From positions 1-26,757 of the forward strand of contig JAJZSA010000028.1 in assembly GCA_021822115.1 (NCBI GenBank): 26,757 nt of DNA. Reading direction: 5' to 3'. A model generated the notes under the pieces. It was not told the origin of the DNA and did no database searches. It saw nothing but the letters and a program-made list of their open reading frames with translations. The translations under genes were made by a program, and so were the position numbers. Numbering within the stretch: the first letter of the stretch is position 1; each line of letters opens with the position of its first letter. Below are positions 1 to 8,387 of the stretch, in pieces. The stretch comes from Pseudomonadota bacterium (GTDB lineage Bacteria; Pseudomonadota; Gammaproteobacteria; Burkholderiales; Gallionellaceae).

Positions 1-969
1 CGCTTCAACAAGTCGCAGCAGGATGCCTTCCTGCCCTATGTGGAGCAGGGGCTGGTCACCTTCATCGGCGCCACCACCGAGAACCCCTCGTTCGAGGTGA
101 ACAGCGCGCTGCTGTCGCGCGCGCAGGTGTACGTGCTGAAATCGCTGTCGCCGGAGGAACTGGGGCAGTTGATCGAACGCGCGCAACTGGTGGCCTTGCA
201 GGGCTTGAGTTTCGACGCGGCGGCACGCGAACGCATCATCGGCTATGCCGACGGCGATGCGCGGCGCATGCTGAACGTGCTGGAGCAGATCGAGACGGCT
301 GCCAATACCGCCGGCGTCACCCAGATCACCCCCGAGTTCCTCGACAGCACGCTGGCGCAGAATCTGCGCCGTTTCGACAAGGGCGGCGAAGCGTACTACG
401 ACCAGATCTCCGCACTGCACAAATCGGTGCGCGGCTCCAATCCCGATGCCGCGCTGTACTGGTTCACGCGCATGCTGGACGGCGGCGCCGACCCGCGCTA
501 CCTGGCGCGGCGCATCGTGCGCATGGCCTGGGAAGACATCGGCCTGGCCGATCCGCGCGCCATGCAGTTGTGCAACGATGCGGCCGCCACCTATGAGCGT
601 CTGGGTTCGCCGGAAGGCGAGCTGGCGCTGGCACAGGCGGTGATCTATCTGGCCGTGGCGGCCAAATCGAATGCCGGATACGTCGCGTATAATGCCGCCC
701 GCGCTTTCGTCAAACAGGACGGCTCGCGCGAGGTGCCGCTGCACCTGCGCAACGCCCCGACCAAACTGATGAAGCAACTGGATTACGGCAAGGATTACCG
801 CTACGCGCACGACGAAGCCGAAGGGTATGCAGCGGGCGAGAATTACTTCCCCGACGGCATGCCGCTAGTGAGTTTCTACGAACCGGTGGATCGCGGGCTG
901 GAAGCAAAGATCGCAGAGAAGCTCGCGCATTTGCGTGAGTTGGATGCAAAAGCGAAAAGCAAAAAATAG
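1..969 (+). CDS. rarA: Replication-associated recombination protein A (AAA+ ATPase), 5'-truncated
   Basis: This is the C-terminal part of RarA/MgsA, a AAA+ ATPase of the clamp-loader-like group that acts at stalled replication forks. The frame is open from base 1; the first residues, RFNKSQQDAFLPYVEQG, correspond to the region just after the Walker B box, so the Walker A half lies outside the window and the ATG at 40 is an internal Met. Visible family marks are the sensor-1 stretch FIGATTENPSFEVN, the sensor-2 region GDARRMLNVLEQ, and the tetramerisation/C-terminal block with DGGADPRYLARRIVRMAWEDIGLADP. The stop codon TAG (967-969) is the first three bases of an inverted repeat that brackets the next gene. 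In E. coli rarA is directly followed by serS; here a small GxxExxY gene sits between them. Identification is firm. Confidence 0.97.
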   Translation, partial: RFNKSQQDAFLPYVEQGLVTFIGATTENPSFEVNSALLSRAQVYVLKSLSPEELGQLIERAQLVALQGLSFDAAARERIIGYADGDARRMLNVLEQIETAANTAGVTQITPEFLDSTLAQNLRRFDKGGEAYYDQISALHKSVRGSNPDAALYWFTRMLDGGADPRYLARRIVRMAWEDIGLADPRAMQLCNDAAATYERLGSPEGELALAQAVIYLAVAAKSNAGYVAYNAARAFVKQDGSREVPLHLRNAPTKLMKQLDYGKDYRYAHDEAEGYAAGENYFPDGMPLVSFYEPVDRGLEAKIAEKLAHLRELDAKAKSKK

Positions 970-995
970 CCACAGAGGACACAGAGATCGCAGAG
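967..995 (+). repeat. Left arm of 29-nt inverted repeat flanking the GxxExxY gene
   Basis: Bases 967-995 match the reverse complement of 1396-1424 at 27 of 29 positions; the mismatches are at 978 (g against t) and 990 (g against a). The arm begins exactly at the rarA stop codon and runs into the 9-bp tandem repeat. The shared core contains two copies of CACAGAG. Confidence 0.9.
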
Positions 996-1026
996 ATCGC
1001 AGAGATCGCAGAGATCGCAGAGATCG
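982..1026 (+). repeat. Tandem repeat, five perfect 9-bp units
   Basis: Five consecutive perfect copies of CAGAGATCG occupy 982-1026 and are followed by a degenerate sixth unit, CAGAGAAAG (1027-1035). The unit grows out of the left inverted-repeat arm: its first copy is part of that arm. Nine bases equal three codons, so copy-number change would not shift the frame of the gene starting at 1038, although no ATG, GTG or TTG is in frame across the repeat, so the tract is probably leader rather than coding. It looks like a slippage-prone microsatellite. Confidence 0.9.
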
Positions 1027-1037
1027 CAGAGAAAGCC

Positions 1038-1403
1038 GTGGCAGACCAACTGCCAGAGAAGATAATTGCGGCCGCGATAGAAGTGCACAAGACGCTGGGT
1101 CCGGGCCTGCTGGAGTCGATTTACGAGGAGGCGCTGTGCATAGAGTTGCAATTGATGGGCTTGTCGTACCAGCGCCAGTTGGCAGTCGATGTGATCTATA
1201 AAGGCCACACGATTCAGGGGCAGCGTCTGGATTTGTTGGTGGCAAGCGAAGTCGTTGTGGAGATTAAATCCCTGCGAACGTTGCCCGAAGTGGCTACAGC
1301 CCAAGTGCTTTCATATCTGAAGGCAACGGGTTTGAAGCGAGGTTTATTACTGAATTTTGGAGAAAAGCAGAGGGTCGGTGGAGTGAAGCGAATTCCTCTG
1401 TGA
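1038..1403 (+). CDS. GxxExxY family protein (PD-(D/E)XK-like fold)
   Basis: This 121-residue protein carries the defining motif GLLESIY (G-x-x-E-x-x-Y) near residues 17-23 in the context EVHKTLGPGLLESIYEEAL. It also has a later LDLLVASEVVVEIKS stretch whose D...EIK pattern is the core of PD-(D/E)XK nuclease-like folds (Pfam family PDDEXK_3). The cellular role of this family is not established, so no activity is claimed. The start is taken as GTG at 1038 because no ATG, GTG or TTG is in frame in the repeat upstream; the Shine-Dalgarno sequence is weak (agaga). The stop TGA (1401-1403) lies inside the right inverted-repeat arm. A hand count over 1201-1380 gives about 51% GC against 60-68% for sampled lines of rarA and serS, which suggests foreign origin. 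Length is normal for the family. Confidence 0.85.
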   Translation: MADQLPEKIIAAAIEVHKTLGPGLLESIYEEALCIELQLMGLSYQRQLAVDVIYKGHTIQGQRLDLLVASEVVVEIKSLRTLPEVATAQVLSYLKATGLKRGLLLNFGEKQRVGGVKRIPL

Positions 1404-1424
1404 TCTCTGTGTACTCTGTGGCTA
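1396..1424 (-). repeat. Right arm of 29-nt inverted repeat flanking the GxxExxY gene
   Basis: This is the reverse-complement partner of 967-995 (27 of 29 identical). It contains the last codons and stop of the GxxExxY gene and ends 25 bases before the serS start. It has no tandem 9-bp expansion, unlike the left arm. Confidence 0.9.
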
Positions 1425-1425
1425 A

Positions 1426-2748
<1,323 letters not shown>

Positions 2749-2757
2749 GGTGCGCGG

Positions 2758-3540
2758 ATGAGCGTGGCCCATCTCCTCGGGATCGCCGGTGTCGCGGAAT
2801 ATGAGACCGCCGCCGCGCGGCATTGGGCGCGCCGCCTGGAATGGCCGATGGTCGGTGTGGCGCTGTGGATCGTCGTGCAGTGGTATCTGGAAGAGACCGG
2901 CGGCCTTTCCCATGCCGTGGCGCGTATCGCCGACTGGCTGGTGTGGCTGGCTTTCCTGCTGGAAACGGCCATCCTCATTTCGCAGGTGCGCGACAAGCGC
3001 CAGTACCTTTTCGGCAACTGGCTGAACATCCTCATCATCACCGCCGGTTTCCCGTATTTCTGGCAATACGCGCCGCTCATCGGCCTGCTGCGCAGCGTGC
3101 GGCTGGTGTTGGTGCTGGCATTGCTGCTGCGCATGTCGCGTTCCGCGCGCAAGCTGCTGTCGCAGCACAAGCTGGGCACGACACTGATGGTCGCGTTCTT
3201 CACCCTGGTACTGTCCGGCATCATCATGTCGCGTGTCGATCCCTCGGTCGGCGATGCCTGGGATGGCATGTGGTGGGCCTGGGTGACCATGGCCACCGTG
3301 GGCTACGGCGATGTAGTGCCGCACACCGGCGCCGGGCGCTTGTTCGCCGCGCTGGTCATGCTGTTCGGCGTGGTGCTGATCTCCCTGCTCACCGCCAACC
3401 TGGCCGCTTTCTTCATCGGTGGCGACGTGGAGAAGATCGAGGCGGAAGAGCAGGCGTCGGACCGACAGCTGGCCGATATCGCCGAGCGGCTGGAGCGTAT
3501 CGAGAAATTGCTCGAAACACGGGGCGACAAGCGCGATTAG
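2758..3540 (+). CDS. Voltage-gated potassium channel-like membrane protein
   Basis: A 260-residue inner-membrane protein with the arrangement of a six-helix voltage-gated cation channel. The selectivity filter TVGYGD is at residues 180-185, preceded by a pore helix (WWAWVTMA) and followed by the hydrophobic inner helix LFAALVMLFGVVLISLL. An S4-like segment with spaced arginines (LLRSVRLVLVLALLLRMSR) lies about residues 115-135. The C-terminus (about 222-258) is a charged heptad-like helix (IEAEEQ...LERIEKLLE), probably a cytoplasmic tetramerising coiled coil; there is no RCK/TrkA-N domain. The ATG follows the serS stop by only 9 bp with AAGG at 2747-2750, so co-transcription with serS is likely. 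K+ selectivity is inferred from the filter; the physiological role is unknown. Confidence 0.88.
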   Translation: MSVAHLLGIAGVAEYETAAARHWARRLEWPMVGVALWIVVQWYLEETGGLSHAVARIADWLVWLAFLLETAILISQVRDKRQYLFGNWLNILIITAGFPYFWQYAPLIGLLRSVRLVLVLALLLRMSRSARKLLSQHKLGTTLMVAFFTLVLSGIIMSRVDPSVGDAWDGMWWAWVTMATVGYGDVVPHTGAGRLFAALVMLFGVVLISLLTANLAAFFIGGDVEKIEAEEQASDRQLADIAERLERIEKLLETRGDKRD

Positions 3541-3580
3541 TCGCTTTCCTGCAGTTCGCTCCGCGTTTCCAGCATTTCGT

Positions 3581-3603
3581 CGCAAAGCGCTCCCGACTTT
3601 GCG
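3581..3603. other. Short inverted repeat upstream of the envelope operon
   Basis: A perfect 7-bp inverted repeat, CGCAAAG (3581-3587) and CTTTGCG (3597-3603), is separated by 9 bases in the 104-bp gap between the channel gene and the DUF2141 gene. No U-run follows, so it may be an operator or a weak terminator; either reading is tentative. I found no convincing -35/-10 pair in this gap. Confidence 0.4.
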
Positions 3604-3644
3604 TCTCCCTGCTTACAGTGCAGCCTCTACGAACGGGAGGTCAT

Positions 3645-4058
3645 ATGAGACGAACCATCATCCTGTCCGCATTGCTGCTTTCCTGCGGCAGCCAGGCGGG
3701 CGAACTCGAGCTGGCCCTGCACGGGGTCGGTTTGGCCGGAAAGAAGCTGTACATCGCGGTGCATGACTCTGCGCAGGATTTTCCCATGGACGACAGCAAG
3801 GCGCTGACACGCGAAGTGACCGCAACGGGCGAGCTCACCGCGCTCAGCATAGGCGGCCTGCCCGCAGGTGAATACGCGGTTGCGGTGTTTGCCGACCTGA
3901 ACGGCAACGGTGCGCTGGACAGCAACTTCATCGGCATCCCCAAGGAGCCGGTCGGTATGTCGCGCGATGCGCAGGGGCGCTTTGGGCCGCCGAAGTTCTC
4001 TGATGCTGTGTTCAGGGTGGGCGACGGTGTGACGCGCCAGACCATCCATCTCAAGTGA
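3645..4058 (+). CDS. DUF2141 domain secreted protein
   Basis: A 137-residue exported protein matching the DUF2141 family, small beta-rich secreted proteins of unknown function. Residues 1-19 form a signal peptide (MRRTIILSALLLSCGSQA, cleavage near AGE). Family marks are LYIAVHD, GGLPAGEYAVAVFADLNGNGALDSN and IPKEPVGMS; the DLNGNGALDSN loop resembles a calcium-binding D-x-N-x-N/D-G turn. The ATG at 3645 is chosen because a strong GGGAGG ribosome site (3635-3640) precedes it and the signal peptide begins there; the frame is open further upstream, but that stretch lies over the channel gene. It is first in an eight-gene run ending at 10113, with a 7-bp gap to the ABC ATPase gene. It may be an accessory periplasmic or secreted protein of that system. 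Confidence 0.85.
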   Translation: MRRTIILSALLLSCGSQAGELELALHGVGLAGKKLYIAVHDSAQDFPMDDSKALTREVTATGELTALSIGGLPAGEYAVAVFADLNGNGALDSNFIGIPKEPVGMSRDAQGRFGPPKFSDAVFRVGDGVTRQTIHLK

Positions 4059-4065
4059 GGACGAC

Positions 4066-4767
4066 ATGAACGATCCGACCGGCGCCATCCTCAGGCTGCG
4101 CGATATCCGCCGCCGCTTCATGCTGGGCGAGACCGCCATCGAGGCATTGAACGGTATCTCGCTGGATATCCATGCGGGCGAGTTCCTCGCCGTGTGGGGG
4201 CCGTCCGGCAGCGGAAAGTCGACCCTGATGAACATCATCGGACTGATCGATACGCCCAGCGCCGGGTCAGTCAATTTCGACGGACAGGACACGCACCTGC
4301 TTTCCGACGACGCCCTGACCGAGTTTCGCAGCCACAAACTCGGATTCGTGTTCCAGAACTTCAATCTGGTGCCGGTACTCTCCGCGCTGGAGAACGTGAT
4401 GCTGCCGTTGCAGATCCGTGGCGCGGCGGAAGGCGAGGCGCGCGCACGCGCCGCTGCGGTGCTGGCGGATGTCGGCCTGGAGCGTTTCATGGCATCCCTG
4501 CCGGACAAGCTCTCCGGCGGCCAGCGCCAGCGCGTGGCCATTGCGCGCGCGCTGGTGGTCGAACCCAGGCTGGTGATCGCCGACGAGCCGACCGCCAATC
4601 TCGATTCGGAGAACAGCCGCATGGTGGTGGAGCTGATGCGTGAGATGAACCGTGCGCGCAAGGTGACCTTCGTGTTCACCACGCACGATCCTCGCCTGCT
4701 CGAACATGTGGATCGCAAGATATTGCTGCGCGACGGCAGCATCGCTTCCGACGAGGTGTCGCAATGA
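4066..4767 (+). CDS. ABC transporter ATP-binding protein, MacB/LolD type
   Basis: A 233-residue nucleotide-binding subunit. Walker A is GPSGSGKST (residues 45-53), Q-loop Gln97 in FVFQNFNLVP, signature LSGGQ at 149-153, Walker B LVIADEP at 169-175 with catalytic Glu174, D-loop NLDSEN, and H-loop His207 in TTHDPRLL. The FQNFNLVPVLSALENVMLP stretch is typical of the LolD/MacB/FtsE branch, which pairs with permeases having one N-terminal helix and three C-terminal helices; just such a permease follows, with its ATG overlapping this stop (ATGA, 4764-4767). It powers substrate extraction or mechanotransmission rather than classic import. Substrate unknown; no substrate-binding protein or TolC-type partner is nearby. 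Confidence 0.93.
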   Translation: MNDPTGAILRLRDIRRRFMLGETAIEALNGISLDIHAGEFLAVWGPSGSGKSTLMNIIGLIDTPSAGSVNFDGQDTHLLSDDALTEFRSHKLGFVFQNFNLVPVLSALENVMLPLQIRGAAEGEARARAAAVLADVGLERFMASLPDKLSGGQRQRVAIARALVVEPRLVIADEPTANLDSENSRMVVELMREMNRARKVTFVFTTHDPRLLEHVDRKILLRDGSIASDEVSQ

Positions 4768-6023
4768 ACATCCTGAAACTCGCCTTCCGCGGCCTGCTGC
4801 GCAACCGCCGCCGCTCACTGGTGACACTGCTCGCCATCGCACTCGGTTTTGCGGCCATCGTTCTGTTCGCGGGTTACACGCACAACATCTATGACGGGCT
4901 GGGCCGCCAGTCCATCCACGGCGAGATGCTGGGTCACCTGACGATCTACAAGCAGGGCATGCGCAGCGAAGGAAAGCTCGATCCGGAGCGTTACCTGCTG
5001 ACGGCGGAAGAGGTGTCCGGCATCAGCCAGTTGGTGCAGCGGGAGCCGCATGTCGAGTTGGTCGCCCCTCGCCTGGCGCTGAGCGGGCTGGTCAGCAACG
5101 GCCACGCCAGCACCATCTTCATCGCCGAAGGCATCGCGCCCGAAGCGGTGGAGAAATTGCGCGCCGGGGCGTTGACCGATGCCGAACGTGCGAGCGGCAT
5201 GTACGACAACATGCTGATGCGGCTGGACCGCGACCGGCCGGAAGTGGCTGGACTGAGCGAAGGGCTGGTCGAGATGCTGCACCTCGAGGAAGGCGGGCAG
5301 GCGCAGGTACTGGTGAACACGCTCACGGGGCAGGCCAATGCCGCCGACATCACGCTGGGCAAGTCGTTCAACACCGGCAATGCGGGCAGCAACGACAAGT
5401 TCGCCTTCGTCTCGCTGGCGCTGGCACGCAGCCTGCTGGATGCGGAAGGGCGGGCGGAGCGTCTGACCGTGTTGCTCGACCATGTGGACCATACCGTACC
5501 GATGCGCGACCGTCTGCAGGCGCAACTGGCTGCCGCCGGCTTTGCGGTAGAAATCGCGACCTGGCAGGAACTATCCGATTTCTACAACCAGGTACACGGC
5601 ATGTTCGACATGATCTTCGGCTTCATCTTCATGATTGTCCTCACCGTGGTAGTGATGAGCGTCGCCAATTCCATGGGCATGACCGTGGTCGAGCGCACGC
5701 GCGAGATCGGCACCCTGCGCGCCATCGGCCTCAAGCGTGGCGGCGTGGTGCGGCTGTTCACGCTGGAATCCATGCTGCTGACGCTGTTCGGCTGCATCAG
5801 CGGCATGGCGTTCGCCCTGCTGGTGCGCTGGGGGGTGAACGCGGCGGATATCTCCTATGTCCCGCCCAACAGCGCCAGTCCGGTGCCGCTGCTGGTCGAC
5901 CTCGATGTCGCACGCACCGTCGTGACCTTCGTCATGATGGGGCTGGTGGGCACGCTGGCGGCGTACCTGCCGGCGCGGCGCGCGGCACAGAAGGACATCA
6001 TCGACGCGCTCGGTCACGTATAG
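4764..6023 (+). CDS. ABC transporter permease, FtsX/MacB/LolC type
   Basis: A 419-residue inner-membrane permease of the type VII ABC group. One N-terminal helix (about 18-38, LVTLLAIALGFAAIVLFAG) is followed by a large periplasmic MacB-PCD-like domain (about 40-270) and three C-terminal helices (about 276-300, 325-352 and 383-405). The cytoplasmic loop MTVVERTREIGTLRAIGLKR is the FtsX-family signature that contacts the ATPase. It overlaps the ATPase gene by 4 bp and precedes the LolA-like gene by 8 bp. Known relatives (LolCE, MacB) drive lipoprotein or polypeptide movement from the outer leaflet or periplasm. No membrane-fusion protein accompanies it, which argues against a MacAB-TolC pump and for a Lol-like carrier mechanism. 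The substrate cannot be read from sequence. Confidence 0.9.
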   Translation: MNILKLAFRGLLRNRRRSLVTLLAIALGFAAIVLFAGYTHNIYDGLGRQSIHGEMLGHLTIYKQGMRSEGKLDPERYLLTAEEVSGISQLVQREPHVELVAPRLALSGLVSNGHASTIFIAEGIAPEAVEKLRAGALTDAERASGMYDNMLMRLDRDRPEVAGLSEGLVEMLHLEEGGQAQVLVNTLTGQANAADITLGKSFNTGNAGSNDKFAFVSLALARSLLDAEGRAERLTVLLDHVDHTVPMRDRLQAQLAAAGFAVEIATWQELSDFYNQVHGMFDMIFGFIFMIVLTVVVMSVANSMGMTVVERTREIGTLRAIGLKRGGVVRLFTLESMLLTLFGCISGMAFALLVRWGVNAADISYVPPNSASPVPLLVDLDVARTVVTFVMMGLVGTLAAYLPARRAAQKDIIDALGHV

Positions 6024-6031
6024 GAGACATC

Positions 6032-6760
6032 ATGCGAAGATTGATCGCATTCGCGCTGTTCGGCCTCATCGCTCCGGCGTTCGCCGCGCCTGACGCGCAA
6101 AGCATCCTCAGAGCCTCCGACCAGGCGCGGGGCGGTGGGCTGCCGGGCATCGTGTGGGAGATCACGCTGCGTTCGCGTGACGGCGACAAGGTGGAGGAGC
6201 CGCAACGCCTCATGGTCAAGGCGGTTGACGAGTCGAGCGTGGCCGAGACGCTGGAGCCGGTGCGCTTCAAAGGGTCGAAAATATTGCAGGTCGGACGCAA
6301 CATGTGGCTCACGCGCCCCGGTCTGTCCAAGCCCATCCCCATCTCGCCGCGCCAGCGCATGAGCGGGCAGGCTTCCAACGGCGACATCGCCGCCACCAAT
6401 TATGCGGGCGACTATGAAGCGGAGCTGGCGGGGATGGCCGAGATCGACGGCGAGCGCTGCCATGTGCTTGAACTGCGCGCGAAGCACAAGCGCGCGACCT
6501 ATGACCGGATTCGTTACTGGGTGTCGGCCGGGCGCGGCGTCGGTGTGCAGGCAGAGTTCCATTCCGTGAGCGGCAAGCTGCTCAAGCGCGCGCGTTTCGA
6601 ATATGCCAATACCATCGAATATGCGGGCAGGCGTATCCCCTTCGTGAGCAGGATGACCATACGCGATGCGCTGGTCGACGCCGAGACGGTGATGGAGTTC
6701 GGTACGGTGCAGGTGAAGCATATCCCGGCGTCCGAGTTCGACCTGGGGCAGATACGATAG
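6032..6760 (+). CDS. Outer-membrane lipoprotein-sorting (LolA-like) periplasmic protein
   Basis: A 242-residue exported protein with signal peptide MRRLIAFALFGLIAPAFA, cleaved before AP. The mature part has the layout of the LolA-like family annotated as outer membrane lipoprotein-sorting protein: SILRASDQARGG near the N-terminus, then alternating strands such as RLMVKAVDESS, NMWLTRPGLSKPIPISP, MSGQASNGDI, HVLELRAKHK and a final strand series ending IPASEFDLGQIR. It resembles these relatives more than canonical 200-residue LolA of the Lol pathway. The fold is a half-barrel that can hold acyl chains. It lies between the ABC permease and the barrel gene, so the simplest inference is a periplasmic shuttle between inner-membrane pump and outer membrane. 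Confidence 0.82.
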   Translation: MRRLIAFALFGLIAPAFAAPDAQSILRASDQARGGGLPGIVWEITLRSRDGDKVEEPQRLMVKAVDESSVAETLEPVRFKGSKILQVGRNMWLTRPGLSKPIPISPRQRMSGQASNGDIAATNYAGDYEAELAGMAEIDGERCHVLELRAKHKRATYDRIRYWVSAGRGVGVQAEFHSVSGKLLKRARFEYANTIEYAGRRIPFVSRMTIRDALVDAETVMEFGTVQVKHIPASEFDLGQIR

Positions 6761-7981
6761 ATGTTCGTCGCCGCCCCTCTTGTTGTCCTGCTGCTCGCGG
6801 TTGCACCGTTCCGTGCCGCCGCGGATGACAAGCTGTGGCGCACCTCGTGGGATGCCGCCTTGTACGGCTATGCCGGACACATGGCGCTGCGCGCAGACAG
6901 CGTGCTGAACCCGGAGAACCGTATCGCGCGGTTGCCGCAGCGCAGCGATACGGCCGAACTGCGTTTCAACCTGAGAGCGGACAGCGAGACGGTTCGCCTC
7001 ACCGCACGCGGCCTCGTTGCGGTAAGCGAGTCGCGCAACGCTTTTGGCGGCATGTCGCAGAAGGAAGGTCGGCTCGGCCAGTGGCAGGCGCGCGTGCGCA
7101 CCGGAGAAGCATGGAGCATCGCTGCAGGACGTGATGTGCTGAACTGGGGACCGGCGCAGTTCCGTTCTCCTTCCAGCCCGTTCTATTTCGACAACGGCCG
7201 CAGCGACCCGATGCGCGAGCTGACCGGCATGGACATGGTGCAGCTGTCGTGGACGCCGGACATGGGGCATGGCGCGAGCCTGACGCACATCATGCGCGCC
7301 GGCGACGAGCAGGCGCAGTCCACGGTGTGGCGCGACAGCTGGCTGCTGAAGCTCGACCGTCGCGGCGACGACTGGGCGTATGGCCTGGCCGCCGCGCATG
7401 CGCCGCATCTGCCGACGTTCTTCGGCGCGCATGGGCAATGGACCCCGGATGACACGACACTGCTGTACGGCGAGTACGCTTTCGCCGCCGTGCATGATGT
7501 GCTGCGCTCGCCGGAAGACACGGCGCTGCCGTTCTCTGTGCAGCCGGTCGCGCCACGTCGCGGCACGGTGCTGCTCGGCATGGCCTATACCTTCGAAGAT
7601 GGCCGCACACTGAGTGCGGAATATCTGCATGACGGCCATGGCTATACTCCAGACCAGACGGCGGCTTATTTTGCGCGTGCCGCATCCTCTCCGGTGCTGG
7701 CCGGGCAGGCGCTCGGCCTGATGCCGCGCCTGCTCGGACGCGACTACCTGCATCTGGTGTGGCAGAGCAACCTGATGGAGAGCGACGGCTACTGGCGGCT
7801 GATGGCGACGCACAATCTCACCGATGGTAGCGGTAGCCTGGGGGGTTATGCCGAGCATCATCTGGATACGCAGCTCAGCGCGTTCGTGCTCGTGATCTGC
7901 AATGCTGGCGGTGCGCGCGGCGAGGCGGCGGCCCTGTACACGCGCAGCCTCACGCTCGGACTGAAGCTTGCGCTACCATGA
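6761..7981 (+). CDS. Putative outer-membrane beta-barrel protein
   Basis: A 406-residue exported protein with an N-terminal signal peptide (MFVAAPLVVLLLAVAPFRAAA). The rest has alternating polar/hydrophobic strands separated by Asp/Gly/Asn-rich turns (AELRFNLRADSETVRLTARGLVAV; ILNW-like DVLNWGPAQFRSPSSPFYF; RGTVLLGMAYTFEDGRTLSAEYLHDG), as in outer-membrane barrels of the porin or Wzi/alginate-export style. The last residues are LGLKLALP, without the terminal aromatic residue usual for BAM substrates, so barrel assignment is by pattern rather than by family. The ATG directly abuts the previous stop (6758-6760). I infer the outer-membrane component of the ABC/LolA-like system; specific function unknown. 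Confidence 0.65.
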   Translation: MFVAAPLVVLLLAVAPFRAAADDKLWRTSWDAALYGYAGHMALRADSVLNPENRIARLPQRSDTAELRFNLRADSETVRLTARGLVAVSESRNAFGGMSQKEGRLGQWQARVRTGEAWSIAAGRDVLNWGPAQFRSPSSPFYFDNGRSDPMRELTGMDMVQLSWTPDMGHGASLTHIMRAGDEQAQSTVWRDSWLLKLDRRGDDWAYGLAAAHAPHLPTFFGAHGQWTPDDTTLLYGEYAFAAVHDVLRSPEDTALPFSVQPVAPRRGTVLLGMAYTFEDGRTLSAEYLHDGHGYTPDQTAAYFARAASSPVLAGQALGLMPRLLGRDYLHLVWQSNLMESDGYWRLMATHNLTDGSGSLGGYAEHHLDTQLSAFVLVICNAGGARGEAAALYTRSLTLGLKLALP

Positions 7982-7997
7982 GGCAGAAAGGACTGAT

Positions 7998-8387
7998 ATG
8001 AAACCGTCATCGAAAGACCTGCTGGCCGTGGCGGCCAGCGGCCTCTGGATCAATGCTTCCGAGTTCTTCCGCAACGAGGTGATGGTCAAGTCATTGTGGA
8101 CGGAACACTATCGGACACTCGGCATGGATTTCCCCGCCGCGGCGGTGAACGGCATGATGTGGGGGTTGTGGGGTTTCCTGCTGGCGGCGGTGGTGCATGT
8201 GCTGCTGCGCCGTTTCAGTTATGGGCAGACCGTGCTCATCGTCTGGGTCACGGCTTTCGTGTTGATGTGGATCGTGATCTGGAACCTGAACGTGATGCCG
8301 GCAGGCCTGCTCTGGTATGCGCTGCCGCTGAGCCTGCTGGAAGTGGCGGTCGCCGCATGGATCAGTCGCAGGTTGTCGCCGGCATGA
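7998..8387 (+). CDS. Small multi-pass membrane protein, function unknown
   Basis: A 129-residue integral membrane protein that I do not recognise. There are three clear hydrophobic helices (about residues 52-72, GMMWGLWGFLLAAVVHVLL; 80-100, VLIVWVTAFVLMWIVIWNL; 104-122, AGLLWYALPLSLLEVAVAA) and a possible amphipathic or shorter one near residues 8-25. The ATG at 7998 is preferred over an in-frame site at 7968, which lies inside the barrel gene, because AGAAAGGA (7985-7992) sits at ribosome-site distance. Its stop overlaps the start of the kinase gene by 4 bp (ATGA, 8384-8387), so it is translationally coupled to the two-component pair and could be a sensory accessory protein; that is inference. 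Confidence 0.75.
   Translation: MKPSSKDLLAVAASGLWINASEFFRNEVMVKSLWTEHYRTLGMDFPAAAVNGMMWGLWGFLLAAVVHVLLRRFSYGQTVLIVWVTAFVLMWIVIWNLNVMPAGLLWYALPLSLLEVAVAAWISRRLSPA

Noticed and set aside
982..1035. Possible CRISPR-like repeat array
   Set aside because: The units are 9 bp and directly abutting with no spacers; it is a simple tandem repeat.
935..1201. Plus-strand frame encoding an RRDRRD-like repeat peptide
   Set aside because: It is the 9-bp repeat read in another frame and overlaps the GxxExxY gene; low complexity only.
4066..6023. MacAB-TolC type efflux pump
   Set aside because: ATPase and permease are separate, and no membrane-fusion or TolC-like gene is adjacent; the LolA-like neighbour favours a carrier-based route.
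6014..7861. 615-codon minus-strand open frame
   Set aside because: Antisense to the LolA-like and barrel genes; the translation is His/Arg/Gln-rich without motifs.
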